18,501 bases of DNA from Micavibrio_B sp048498395 (GTDB taxonomy: Bacteria; Pseudomonadota; Alphaproteobacteria; Micavibrionales; Micavibrionaceae): the NCBI GenBank assembly GCA_048498395.1, contig JBEHYB010000048.1, forward strand, positions 1 to 18,501. Reading direction: 5' to 3'. The notes beneath the pieces are model-generated. The model was not told where the DNA came from and did no database searches. It worked only from the letters and a program-made list of their open reading frames with translations. Of this stretch, positions 1-7,695 are shown piece after piece; the first letter of the stretch is position 1; each line of letters begins with the position of its first letter. The position numbers and the translations under genes were made by a program.

Positions 1-2661
1 TTTGAGCCAGGCGACGGAGACGACTTCTTCGCCGTCGCCGACGCGGAAGACGGTGACACCCTGCGCCGAGCGGCCGGTGAAGCGGATGCCGTCGACCGGC
101 ATGCGGATCATCTGGCCGCCATTTGTGACGAGCATGATCTGGTGGCTGTCTTCGACCGGGAAGGTCCCGACGACCGCGCCGCCGTTTTTCTTCGTAAGGC
201 CGATATTGGTGACACCCTGGCCGCCACGGCCGGAGACGCGGTATTCGAACGCCGAGGTGCGCTTGCCGAAGCCGCCATTGGTGACGGTGAGCAGGAACTG
301 TTCAGCCGCCTGCATGACATTGAAACGCTCTTCGGTGATCGAGGCTCCGCCCTCGTCGAACTCCATACCCTCGGTATCCGCGCCGCGCAGAGCCGAAGCC
401 TGTTTCAGGTAGGCATTACGCTCATCCGGCGTGACATCGAGATGTTTAAGGATCGACATCGAGATGACTTCGTCGCTGCCTTTGAGTTTGATACCGCGCA
501 CGCCCGTCGAGTTACGTCCCGCGAAGACGCGGATATCGTCGACAGGGAAGCGGATCGCCTTGCCTTCATGGGTGGCGAGCAGGATGTCTTCGTCCGGCTT
601 GCCGATCTTGACCGAGACAAGGCTTTCGCCCTCTTCCTCGAGCTTCATGGCGATAAGGCCGTTCGAGCGGATGTTTTTGAAGTCCGACAATTTGTTGCGG
701 CGGACATTGCCCTTCGAGGTCGCGAACAGGATATCGAGTTCGTCCCAGACTTCCTCATTCTCCGGCAGGCGCAGGACGACCGAGATATTCTCGGAAGCTT
801 CGAGCGGCAGCATGTTGACGAATGCCTTACCTCTAGACTGCGGATTACCCAGCGGCAATTGATAGACCTTCATACGGTGGACGATGCCCTTCGAGGTGAA
901 GAACAGGATCGGCGTATGGGTCGAGGCGATAAAGAGATCCGATACGAAATCCTCATCCTTCGTCGCCATGGCAGAGCGGCCCTTGCCGCCGCGTTTCTGC
1001 GCGCGGTAGGTCGCAAGCGGCGTGCGTTTGACGTAGCCGCCATGCGTGATGGTGACGACCATGTCTTCGCGCTGGATCAGGCTCTCCATATCGGCTTCGA
1101 ATTCGAGGTCGAGGATTTCCGTGCGGCGCGGCGTGCCGAATTTGGTTTTCACCTCGATGAGTTCGTTCTTCATCACGTCGAACAGGAGTTCCTTACTGCC
1201 GAGGATGGCGAGCAAATTCTTGATCTCGTCGGTGATGGCCTTGAGCTCGTCGCCGATCTTGTCGCGCTCGAGACCCGTCAGGCGATGCAGGCGCAGGTCG
1301 AGAATGGCTTTTGCCTGAAGCTCGGACATTTTATAGGTGCCGTCGCTTTCGACGAAATATTCAGGATCGTCGATGAGGGCGATCAATGGCGCGATATCAT
1401 GCGCCGGCCAGCTCTTCGCGAGCAACTGTTCACGCGCGACGTTCGGGTTCTCGGCGTTGCGGATCAGCGAGATGATTTCGTCGATATTGGCAACCGCCAC
1501 GGCGAGACCGGCCAAGATATGCGCACGGTCGCGCGCCTTGCCCAGTTCGAAAATCGTGCGGCGGGTGATGACTTCTTCGCGGAACTTGATAAAGGCCACG
1601 ATCATCTGTCTAAGCAGCAGCGTCTGCGGACGGCCCTGATGCAGCGCGAGCATATTGCACGGGAATGAAGTCTGTAATGCTGTGAACTTGAAGAGCTGGG
1701 CGAGGACGACATCGGCCTGCGCTTCGCGTTTCAGTTCAATGACGATACGAACGCCTTCGCGGTCTGACTCGTCGCGCACGCCGGAAATGCCTTCGACGAT
1801 TTTCTCACGCGCGACTTCGCCGAGACGCTCGAGCAGCGAACCCTTGTTGACCTGATAAGGAATTTCGTGAACGACGATCTGTTCTTTCTTGTCGTTCTTG
1901 GCTTTTTCAATGGAAGTCTTGGCGCGCATCGGCACGGAGCCGCGGCCCGTCATATAGGCGGCGCGGATGCCGGAGCGGCCCAAGATCTCGCCCCCTGTCG
2001 GGAAATCAGGACCCGGGATGATTTCGATCAGTTCCTCGTTTGAAATTTCAGGATTGGCGATGCAGGCCAGGCAGGCATCCACCACTTCGTTCAGGTTATG
2101 CGGCGGGATGTTCGTCGCCATACCGACAGCGATACCGCCGGCACCATTAACCAGCAAATTCGGAATGCGGGTCGGAACCACGACAGGTTCCCACATGCTC
2201 TCGTCATAGTTCGGACGGAAATCGACCGTGTCCTTGTCGATATCGGCAACCATCGCGTCGGCGGATTTCGCCATGCGGGCTTCGGTGTAACGCATAGCCG
2301 CCGCGCGGTCCCCGTCCATCGAACCGAAGTTACCCTGACCGTCGACAAGCGGCAGGCGCAGCGAGAAAGTCTGCGCCATACGCACCATCGCTTCATAAAT
2401 CGCCGCGTCGCCATGCGGGTGGTATTTACCCATGACGTCGCCGACGATACGCGCGGATTTCTTGTAGGCTTTATCGGAGTGGTAGCCACCCTCCTGCATC
2501 GCGAACAGGATGCGGCGGTGAACGGGTTTCAGACCGTCGCGCACGTCGGGCAGCGCACGGGAGACGATGACGCTCATCGCGTAATCGAGGTAGGATTTCT
2601 TCATCTCGCTGGTCAGCGAAATCGTCGGGAATTCAGTCGGTACGGCTGTAGAATCGCTCAT
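1..2661 (-). CDS. gyrA: DNA gyrase subunit A, 3'-truncated by window edge
   Basis: This is the breakage-reunion subunit of DNA gyrase, which introduces negative supercoils with GyrB. The window shows 887 residues with no stop; by family length only a short C-terminal piece should be missing. The N-terminal core is intact, with motifs ALPDVRDGLKPVHRRILFAM (from about residue 36) and GKYHPHGD (78-85). The catalytic tyrosine is Tyr125 in AAMRYTEAR. A GyrA box, QKRGGKG, lies at 555-561 (bases 979-999); this separates GyrA from ParC. Beta-pinwheel repeats such as GYVKRTP, GIVHRMK and GNVRRNK follow. The start is ATG at 2661; a convincing Shine-Dalgarno is lacking. Positions equivalent to E. coli Ser83 and Asp87 are Ala86 and Glu90, a natural variation in the quinolone-contact region. 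It is the last in a row of minus-strand genes; a weak hairpin separates it from the upstream DUF2059-like gene. Confidence 0.97.
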   Translation of the reverse strand, partial: MSDSTAVPTEFPTISLTSEMKKSYLDYAMSVIVSRALPDVRDGLKPVHRRILFAMQEGGYHSDKAYKKSARIVGDVMGKYHPHGDAAIYEAMVRMAQTFSLRLPLVDGQGNFGSMDGDRAAAMRYTEARMAKSADAMVADIDKDTVDFRPNYDESMWEPVVVPTRIPNLLVNGAGGIAVGMATNIPPHNLNEVVDACLACIANPEISNEELIEIIPGPDFPTGGEILGRSGIRAAYMTGRGSVPMRAKTSIEKAKNDKKEQIVVHEIPYQVNKGSLLERLGEVAREKIVEGISGVRDESDREGVRIVIELKREAQADVVLAQLFKFTALQTSFPCNMLALHQGRPQTLLLRQMIVAFIKFREEVITRRTIFELGKARDRAHILAGLAVAVANIDEIISLIRNAENPNVAREQLLAKSWPAHDIAPLIALIDDPEYFVESDGTYKMSELQAKAILDLRLHRLTGLERDKIGDELKAITDEIKNLLAILGSKELLFDVMKNELIEVKTKFGTPRRTEILDLEFEADMESLIQREDMVVTITHGGYVKRTPLATYRAQKRGGKGRSAMATKDEDFVSDLFIASTHTPILFFTSKGIVHRMKVYQLPLGNPQSRGKAFVNMLPLEASENISVVLRLPENEEVWDELDILFATSKGNVRRNKLSDFKNIRSNGLIAMKLEEEGESLVSVKIGKPDEDILLATHEGKAIRFPVDDIRVFAGRNSTGVRGIKLKGSDEVISMSILKHLDVTPDERNAYLKQASALRGADTEGMEFDEGGASITEERFNVMQAAEQFLLTVTNGGFGKRTSAFEYRVSGRGGQGVTNIGLTKKNGGAVVGTFPVEDSHQIMLVTNGGQMIRMPVDGIRFTGRSAQGVTVFRVGDGEEVVSVAWLK

Positions 2662-2727
2662 AAATCTGCTTTCATTTTGGTAGGTGAAATGAATAGCAAA
2701 TCAGGCCCGTCCGAACAAGGCCAAAAC

Positions 2728-2742
2728 CAGGGCAAAACCCTG
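2728..2742 (-). terminator. Weak candidate terminator hairpin after the DUF2059-like gene
   Basis: CAGGG (2728-2732) and CCCTG (2738-2742) form a 5-bp stem with a 5-base loop, 20 bases after the stop of the exported-protein gene. Read on the minus strand it is followed by GTTTTGG, a poor U-tract. It could separate this gene from gyrA, but the stem is short. Confidence 0.35.
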
Positions 2743-2761
2743 ATATTCCATAGGTTTTTGA

Positions 2762-3211
2762 CTATTTTTTACCGTATTTTATGGCCGCGATCGCGTCATC
2801 CAGCGCCTTGGCGATGGCAGGGGTAATTTTATGCTGGTAATCGGACATTTTATCCGCCGCCGAACGTCCCTCGGGCGAGGAATAATAGGCGATCATCGCC
2901 TTGAGCTCGGGCAGCGTAAACGTCTCGGCCATCGCCTTGATGGAGGCATCTTCGGCCTGTTTGTAGTTCACGGTCTTCGCCATGTCGGAGAGATATTGCG
3001 GGCGCGTCGCATCGGGCAGTTTCTCACCCAGCGCGATGATCGTCTTGTCGATCTGGTCGCGCAATGGGCGCAGCTTGTGAAACTCGGCAGAGAGAGCGAG
3101 GCGTTCTTTCATGTCAGATGCCGGAGCAACGGCAGGAACAGGTTTCGCGGCCTCTGCCGCGAAGGCCGGCAGGGAAAAAAGGATCAAAAACAGGGGAAGA
3201 ATGATTTTCAT
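2762..3211 (-). CDS. Small exported protein, DUF2059-like
   Basis: The protein is 149 residues from the ATG at 3211. An in-frame GTG at 3220 is possible, but neither start has a good Shine-Dalgarno and the ATG gives a compact signal peptide. Residues 1-18 are a Lys then a hydrophobic stretch ending PAFA, a typical signal peptidase I site, so it is probably periplasmic. The mature part is helical. Near the C-terminus a segment FTLPELKAMIAYYSSPEG, followed by a conserved-looking KM, resembles DUF2059, a family of secreted proteins of unknown function. I cannot infer a biochemical role. It lies between gyrA and the J-domain gene on the same strand. A hairpin repeat copy (3308-3399) sits upstream and probably shields it from read-through. 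Confidence 0.8.
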   Translation of the reverse strand: MKIILPLFLILFSLPAFAAEAAKPVPAVAPASDMKERLALSAEFHKLRPLRDQIDKTIIALGEKLPDATRPQYLSDMAKTVNYKQAEDASIKAMAETFTLPELKAMIAYYSSPEGRSAADKMSDYQHKITPAIAKALDDAIAAIKYGKK

Positions 3212-3307
3212 TTTTTGCACTTTTCGAATGACTATTAAGTAGCAAAATTACCCCCTCTTCACAAGGGGAGGAAATCAAGAGTCGCGTCTCAGTTTGATTA
3301 AATTTTC

Positions 3308-3399
3308 CATGCTTTCCCCGCGAAGGCGGGGATCTTCCCTTAGTGCTTGGAAAAGGTCCCCGCTTTCGCGGGGAAAGCAGAATTTTCCTCTGCCTCTTA
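3308..3399. repeat. 92-bp hairpin repeat, copy A
   Basis: This copy is directly repeated at 4834-4925: equal length, no gaps, 8 mismatches by my count. It is built from two 23-base arms (3310-3332 and 3357-3379) that are inverted repeats of each other with one mismatch. Each arm also folds on itself through CCCCGC/GCGGGG. A constant tail, AGAATTTTCCTCTGCC, follows. It lies 25 bases beyond the stop of the J-domain gene, so it may act as its terminator. Confidence 0.85.
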
Positions 3400-3424
3400 G
3401 ACGAGACACTAGCAAATCAATCCT

Positions 3425-4753
3425 TTAAGAAGGCCTTACCGCATCCATGGCCTTGTCGACGAGATATTCGCCGGTGCGGTAGGTAACCGACTTCGCCTCC
3501 GCCTGGGGCGTGGCTCCCATCAGATGGCGGCTAACGATATCCTCGCCCAGGTTTTTGCCTTCGACCGCAACGGCAAAATAGGTCGCCACCGCAAAGGCCG
3601 CCTTGGCCGCCGCACTTGCACCATGCGTCAGCATCCGCTGGGACTCGGTATCGAAGAGTTTCGGCCATGCCGCAAAAACCGCTTTCCCGGCCGTGATGCC
3701 CGCAACCTCGCCCGCCGTCATGGTCACAGGCGAAATCCTGCGCCCGATTGTTGAGTTGCTCACCATGACCGCAGCAGATATCCCGGCCTTATAGATAAAG
3801 GGCATCGTGTCCGGCAGATGGTCGTAAGCAATTAAACCCGCCGTGACGCTCCATGGCGTGATGAGCCTTTTTTTCGCAACTTCCATCTGATAGGACAACA
3901 CACAATGATTCCAGACCTTCGTCAGGTTGATATCAGCCACATTGCCCCATTTATAAGGCATGTTCACAGGCAGCGGATAAGAGGCGAAACGCTCGGCGGG
4001 TTCAGCAAGGGTTTCACGGTTGCGCTGTTCCTTCGCGCGTTTTTCTTCCCTGATGATCGCATCGATCTTACGACGCTCCACAGTGATTTCTTCAACCCGC
4101 GCCTTTTTCTCATCATATACCGCCCTGATGTCCGTCACCTTTTGTTTGAAAGCGGTGATCTGGGCCACGGCAAAATTCATCTGGGTTACGTTGAACTGCG
4201 AAATTTCCCGTACGACAGGCTTCTGATTATAGACAGCGTCCCAGTATTCATCGCTTGCTGCAATTCGCGCATCCGCGCTAATCGAACGATCAGTCATCTT
4301 CTTACGCGCAGCTTCTATGGCATTCTGGGCTTCATCATACCGCGTTTTTACTTCCTGGAATTTAGTCAAATACGGCAGATGCAGCTGTCTTACTTTCTCA
4401 AGCTCTTCAACCGCCGCGTTATTCTCCGTCGCGGCTTTTTGCATCTCTTCGCGTACAGTATTTAACTCCGCTTCGAGATCTTTGGATCTTTGTTCGAGAT
4501 CCTTGATGGTGGTCTTGTCATTCTTGCTGTCCTTGCCGGACGCGCCGGTCAGCCCGGCACCGCGATCATAGGCTGCGCGCTTATCCGGATCGCTGAGCGT
4601 GTCGTATGCCTCATTGATCTGTTTGGCGAGTTTCTCGTCGCCAGTTTCCTGATTATCAGGATGATATTCTTTCTGCTTTGCTTTCCACGCTGCCTTTAGC
4701 TGCTCGTCGTTGGCAGTCGGCTCTACGCCCAGAATCTCATAATAGGTCGGCAT
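3425..4753 (-). CDS. J-domain protein with long coiled coil
   Basis: The protein is 442 residues. The start is the ATG at 4753 (MPTYYEILGV), with GAGG about 9 bases upstream; an in-frame TTG at 4765 lacks this. Residues 3-64 are a J domain with the HPD motif at 31-33 (YHPDN) and the usual end DPDKRAAYDRG, so it should stimulate the ATPase of an Hsp70/DnaK partner. There is no Gly/Phe linker, zinc centre or C-terminal substrate domain of true DnaJ. Residues about 80-240 are highly charged, rich in Glu, Lys and Arg, and probably coiled coil. The C-terminal third is less charged, with Ala/Val-rich stretches near 300-320 and 380-400 that might contact a membrane. Client and role are unknown. The gene is bracketed by two direct copies of a hairpin repeat. 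Confidence 0.85.
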   Translation of the reverse strand: MPTYYEILGVEPTANDEQLKAAWKAKQKEYHPDNQETGDEKLAKQINEAYDTLSDPDKRAAYDRGAGLTGASGKDSKNDKTTIKDLEQRSKDLEAELNTVREEMQKAATENNAAVEELEKVRQLHLPYLTKFQEVKTRYDEAQNAIEAARKKMTDRSISADARIAASDEYWDAVYNQKPVVREISQFNVTQMNFAVAQITAFKQKVTDIRAVYDEKKARVEEITVERRKIDAIIREEKRAKEQRNRETLAEPAERFASYPLPVNMPYKWGNVADINLTKVWNHCVLSYQMEVAKKRLITPWSVTAGLIAYDHLPDTMPFIYKAGISAAVMVSNSTIGRRISPVTMTAGEVAGITAGKAVFAAWPKLFDTESQRMLTHGASAAAKAAFAVATYFAVAVEGKNLGEDIVSRHLMGATPQAEAKSVTYRTGEYLVDKAMDAVRPS

Positions 4754-4788
4754 CGCGATCCTCAAAATTTACGCATTAAATCGTGCGC

Positions 4789-4817
4789 AACCTACCCGAT
4801 CTTACAGAATTATGCAA
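4789..4817 (-). promoter_or_regulatory. Candidate promoter of the J-domain gene
   Basis: On the minus strand, TTGCAT (4812-4817) and TAGGTT (4789-4794) are separated by 17 bases. They lie about 35-60 bases upstream of the ATG at 4753. The -35 is reasonable and the -10 is imperfect. It sits in the AT-rich gap between the J-domain start and repeat copy B. Confidence 0.35.
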
Positions 4818-4833
4818 ATAAAAATAACATCTT

Positions 4834-4925
4834 CATGCTTTCCCCGCGAAAGCGGGGATTTTCCTTTAGCGCCTTGAAAAGGTCCCCGTTTTTGCGGGGA
4901 AAGCAGAATTTTCCTCTGCCTCTTA
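4834..4925. repeat. 92-bp hairpin repeat, copy B
   Basis: This is a direct repeat of 3308-3399 in the same orientation. Its inverted arms are 4836-4858 and 4883-4905. The right arm has drifted (CCCCGTTTTTGCGGGG), giving two mismatches to the left arm. It sits between the ssb terminator and the J-domain promoter. With copy A it brackets the J-domain gene exactly. Confidence 0.85.
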
Positions 4926-4941
4926 AACCAAGACGACCCAA

Positions 4942-4979
4942 ATAATTTGCCCCGAATGGGGGTATTCGGGGCAAATTAT
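4942..4979 (-). terminator. Strong hairpin terminator after ssb
   Basis: ATAATTTGCCCCGAAT (4942-4957) and its exact complement (4964-4979) form a perfect 16-bp stem with a 6-base loop. It begins 25 bases after the ssb stop. Read on the minus strand, the AT-rich base of the stem runs into ATTATTTGGG, which serves as a short U-rich tail. Confidence 0.75.
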
Positions 4980-5004
4980 ACTAAATTCTTGAAATTGCTG
5001 CGGC

Positions 5005-5484
5005 TTAGAACGGGATATCGTCTTCCATTTCGTCGACTTTCCCGCGCGAACCGCCGCCGGATGAGTACCCGCCGCCCGAAGACGATGAAGAGGAATCGCC
5101 GTAGTCGTTGGCTCCGCCGCCAGCGCCGCCGCCTTTGCCATCCAGCATGGTCAGTTCGCCGCGGTAAGGGCGCAGAACGACTTCAGTCGTGTACTGGTCC
5201 TTGCCTTCCTTGTCGGTCCATTTGCGGGTCTCGATCTGGCCCTCGATATAAACTTTCGCGCCTTTTTTCAGGTAGTTCTTGGCGACAGTGATCAGCGGCT
5301 GATTGAAGATCACGACCTTGTGCCATTGCGTGCGCTCTTTACGTTCGCCCGAAGCCTTGTCTTTCCATGTTTCGGATGTCGCGATCGAAAGGTTGGCGAC
5401 TTCATCGCCTGTCTGCATGGAGCGAATTTCCGGGTCGGTCCCCAGATTACCAATTAGAATAACTTTATTGACGCTACCGGCCAT
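5005..5484 (-). CDS. ssb: Single-stranded DNA-binding protein
   Basis: This is SSB, 159 residues, which coats single-stranded DNA in replication, recombination and repair. Residues 1-112 form the OB fold, with family motifs VNKVILIGNLGTDPEIR, WHKVVIF, YLKKGAKVYIEGQIETRKW and the Thr/Val strand TTEVVLRPYRG. Residues 113-150 are a Gly/Ser-rich disordered linker. The last residues, MEDDIPF, are the acidic tip that binds partner proteins such as exonucleases and PriA/RecQ-type helicases. The start ATG is supported by AGAGG/AAAGG just upstream. It has a strong hairpin terminator. In alphaproteobacteria ssb commonly lies between uvrA and gyrA; here both gaps are enlarged by accessory genes. No LexA-type direct repeat was seen upstream. 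Confidence 0.97.
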   Translation of the reverse strand: MAGSVNKVILIGNLGTDPEIRSMQTGDEVANLSIATSETWKDKASGERKERTQWHKVVIFNQPLITVAKNYLKKGAKVYIEGQIETRKWTDKEGKDQYTTEVVLRPYRGELTMLDGKGGGAGGGANDYGDSSSSSSGGGYSSGGGSRGKVDEMEDDIPF

Positions 5485-5522
5485 GCCTTTACCTCTGATG
5501 CTATGAATGTTGTGATGCCGCC

Positions 5523-5552
5523 AAACTAGGCGTTGAAAAGCGGTTTGTCCAA
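5523..5552 (-). promoter_or_regulatory. Candidate ssb promoter
   Basis: On the minus strand, TTGGAC (5547-5552) and TAGTTT (5523-5528) are 18 bases apart. They lie about 40-70 bases upstream of the ssb ATG. The -10 is flanked by CGCC/GGCG, a small palindrome. Confidence 0.4.
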
Positions 5553-5593
5553 CCCCCCGCGCGATCTTATCCAGAGGTAGTTGCCCCTCCTTC

Positions 5594-5752
5594 TGTCATC
5601 CCGTTGAAAAACGGGATCCAGGCGATGGGCGGATAATTATTTCTAACTACAGAGCCAGACAGAGAAAAACAGAGTTTTATATACTCTGTCTGCCTCTCGT
5701 TTATCTCTGTAGTTAACCCCTTGATGATCCTGAGCAAAGGCCGGAATGACGA
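5594..5752. repeat. Composite palindromic intergenic repeat with nested stems
   Basis: This element fills most of the ssb/orphan gap (5485-5825). The left end, TGTCATCCCGTT, includes a 25-base segment (5596-5620) found again exactly at 7569-7593. The right end is GGCCGGAATGACGA. Inside, TAACTACAGAG (5644-5654) pairs perfectly with CTCTGTAGTTA (5705-5715). Nested within, CAGACAGAG (5656-5664) pairs with CTCTGTCTG (5684-5692). It belongs to the TCATCC...GGATGAC family seen elsewhere in the window. It contains no gene that I can support. Confidence 0.75.
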
Positions 5753-5767
5753 TTTGTGGTAACTTTA

Positions 5768-5781
5768 ATATTTGACATAAG
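5768..5781 (+). promoter_or_regulatory. AATATTTGACATAA block upstream of the repeat-protein gene
   Basis: This 14-base block contains a perfect -35 hexamer, TTGACA (5772-5777), and recurs exactly at 7691-7704. Here no good -10 lies at 16-18 bases; TATGGT (5791-5796) is too close. It is either a weak promoter or a conserved part of the adjoining repeat. Confidence 0.4.
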
Positions 5782-5825
5782 TTAATTGCCTATGGTAAGC
5801 AGCCGGAACCATAAGAGGTATATAG

Positions 5826-7550
5826 ATGCAAGAAATTCTGGACAAATTTACAGCCACACTCGGAACCCACGAAGCTTTCCAGGCAATGAAGAATGTTTTT
5901 TCATCCCTTGATAGAACGCAGGCAGAACGGTTATTGACCAATCTTGCCACAAAGGGTGAAGAGGCTTTTCATCTTATTAGTTCAGTCGCGCAGGATCACA
6001 AAGAGTTCGCATCTTTTACAATGGAGTTACTGGCAAAACAGGAAGGGCATGTTGCTTCCGAATTGATCGGCAGGATCGGCAACTGGCATAAAGGTCCGTT
6101 TGCACAGGAGGCCCTTTCATTCCTTGCCTTACGTGATGATGAAGAGGCAACAAAGTGGATAGGAAATATCGGACGCTACGATAAAGAAAGCACGAAGCGC
6201 GCCCTGAGCCTTATGGCCGTTCGCGACGATGCCCAGGTTTTTACACAAGTAAAAGACCTTGCCTCAGCTTCCCTGAACTGGAAAAGTTCCTATGAGTATG
6301 AGACGGAGAGACTTTATCCGGCAGAAGAGCAAATCGCCAATATCCGCGCCGCGATCGATATTTTGAAAAAATTCGAGACTGATGAAGCCGCAAACACTTT
6401 ATTGGGTATAAGCCGTTTTAATTTCGACCACCTTGAAATAAATCTGCACAAGGAGATTTTTGACGCACTCGTAGAAATCAATACGGAATTTTCCTCAAAA
6501 GCGATTGCGAAAATGGCCGAGAATATTGACAGCCTTGCTCCGGAAGCGCTCAAGATTCTCGCATCGCATAATGATGTCGATTCCATTAGGGCCATAGGCG
6601 GTCTGGGTAGAAAAAATATAGCCTGCGCAACGCAAGCCATTCAAATATTGAGTTCATGTCGAGATAAAGAAGCTTCGGACCAGCTATGGTCTCTTGGTAA
6701 CTATTGGAAAGAATTGAAACCGGATATTATACGAATGCTGGGCTACAACATCGACGATAATGTGGCAGATGCTATTATTGATTTATCTCGCCTTAAATAT
6801 GAAACAAACGACTTGACGGCCCTGGCGCTTAAAAAGCTTGCGCAATACGTACAACATGGAAGTGACATCTACACAGCTTTGGATGCAATCGCTAAAAAAG
6901 CTACACAAGATCCAACATCCGCGTCTTTATGTATCCAGCTTCTGTCAAAAAATATCCGTTACCGATACTATTCACAAGAACTCCTGCAAAACATCGCAGA
7001 AGAAACACCCGAATTACGCAACAGGATTTTTAATATATTTTCCAAGCAGAAAGATTGCGATGATTATATAGCCTCTGTAGGCATGCAATCCAAAACGCTG
7101 GCCCAGAAAGCATTTGATATTTTATCAAAGAAAAAAGGGCACGATGCCGCAAATTATACAGCGGATATTGCGCAACATTACGATTTCCTCGCAGCCCCGG
7201 CGTTTGAATCTTTTGCCCTGCACAAAGGGTCGCCTGCCAAGTGCCGAATTCAACGAGTTGCCGCAAGCTTGCCCATGCAACAACGAATTGAAACGATTAT
7301 AAATCTAAGCGATAGGTTCAACAAACACTCCCCGCAGGCAGGCACATTCCAAAATATTGTATTGAAAACAGCAGAGGCCATGCTGTCTCTGGACAGCCTT
7401 TCCAGCATCTTTAAGCGGGGTGAGGCAGAAAAATTGAAAGATCTTATGCATCGCGCAACACAAGTCGCGCCACAACTGGAAAGTGCTCTGCAAATTATCG
7501 GCGCGTTCGAAGAACATCAAAAATTCACGCAGCAAATATTTCCTAAATAA
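5826..7550 (+). CDS. Large alpha-helical tandem-repeat protein, function unknown
   Basis: The protein is 574 residues and I do not recognise it as a named family. The ATG start has a good Shine-Dalgarno (AAGAGG, 8 bases upstream). From about residue 60 to 510 I see roughly a dozen units of 30-34 residues with a loose pattern: A..iL, then a charged turn (RDDEEA, FETDEA, CRDKEA), then A...i..ig. Examples are EALSFLALRDDEEATKWIGN and AIQILSSCRDKEASDQLWSL. This suggests an alpha-solenoid like HEAT, ARM or Sel1-type scaffolds, probably a protein-binding surface. No signal peptide, membrane segment or catalytic motif is evident, so it is likely cytoplasmic or secreted without a Sec signal. The base composition is visibly AT-richer than the flanking core genes, consistent with acquired DNA. 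It heads the accessory block between ssb and uvrA. Confidence 0.8.
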   Translation: MQEILDKFTATLGTHEAFQAMKNVFSSLDRTQAERLLTNLATKGEEAFHLISSVAQDHKEFASFTMELLAKQEGHVASELIGRIGNWHKGPFAQEALSFLALRDDEEATKWIGNIGRYDKESTKRALSLMAVRDDAQVFTQVKDLASASLNWKSSYEYETERLYPAEEQIANIRAAIDILKKFETDEAANTLLGISRFNFDHLEINLHKEIFDALVEINTEFSSKAIAKMAENIDSLAPEALKILASHNDVDSIRAIGGLGRKNIACATQAIQILSSCRDKEASDQLWSLGNYWKELKPDIIRMLGYNIDDNVADAIIDLSRLKYETNDLTALALKKLAQYVQHGSDIYTALDAIAKKATQDPTSASLCIQLLSKNIRYRYYSQELLQNIAEETPELRNRIFNIFSKQKDCDDYIASVGMQSKTLAQKAFDILSKKKGHDAANYTADIAQHYDFLAAPAFESFALHKGSPAKCRIQRVAASLPMQQRIETIINLSDRFNKHSPQAGTFQNIVLKTAEAMLSLDSLSSIFKRGEAEKLKDLMHRATQVAPQLESALQIIGAFEEHQKFTQQIFPK

Positions 7551-7568
7551 AATACCTCCTCTCTCCCA

Positions 7569-7675
7569 TCATCCCGTTGAAAAACGGGATCCATACGAAA
7601 CAACGGATAAATCCTATGGATCCCGGCCTTCCTTCTACGCCAAGGCTTCGAAGGACAGGTCGCCGGGATGACGAT
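7569..7675. repeat. Composite palindromic intergenic repeat
   Basis: The left end repeats exactly 25 bases of the element at 5596-5620. Internal stems are ATCCCGTT/AACGGGAT (7571-7590) and GGATCCATA/TATGGATCC (7587-7595 with 7615-7623). A CCTTC...GAAGG stem follows, and the right end is CGCCGGGATGACGA. It lies 18 bases after the repeat-protein stop and may terminate that transcript. Confidence 0.75.
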
Positions 7676-7695
7676 ATGGGGGTCGGCGTTAATAT

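Noticed and set aside
142..1668. Long open frame (508 codons) on the + strand opposite gyrA
   Set aside because: It is a shadow of the gyrA coding strand: it starts and ends inside the gyrase gene, has no recognisable motifs and is rich in Arg, Asp and Glu as expected from antisense codons.
2662..2676. Five-codon upstream frame (ATG AAA GCA GAT TTA TGA on the minus strand) overlapping the gyrA ATG
   Set aside because: A five-codon frame with no ribosome site is easily a chance occurrence, and I see no regulatory feature around it.
3241..3424. Hairpin repeats considered as a CRISPR array
   Set aside because: There are only two copies 1.5 kb apart, each itself an inverted repeat, without regular spacers or cas genes nearby.
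7483..7671. 62-codon open frame across the end of the repeat-protein gene and the palindromic repeat
   Set aside because: Its N-terminal half is out of frame within the real gene and its C-terminal half is translated repeat sequence.
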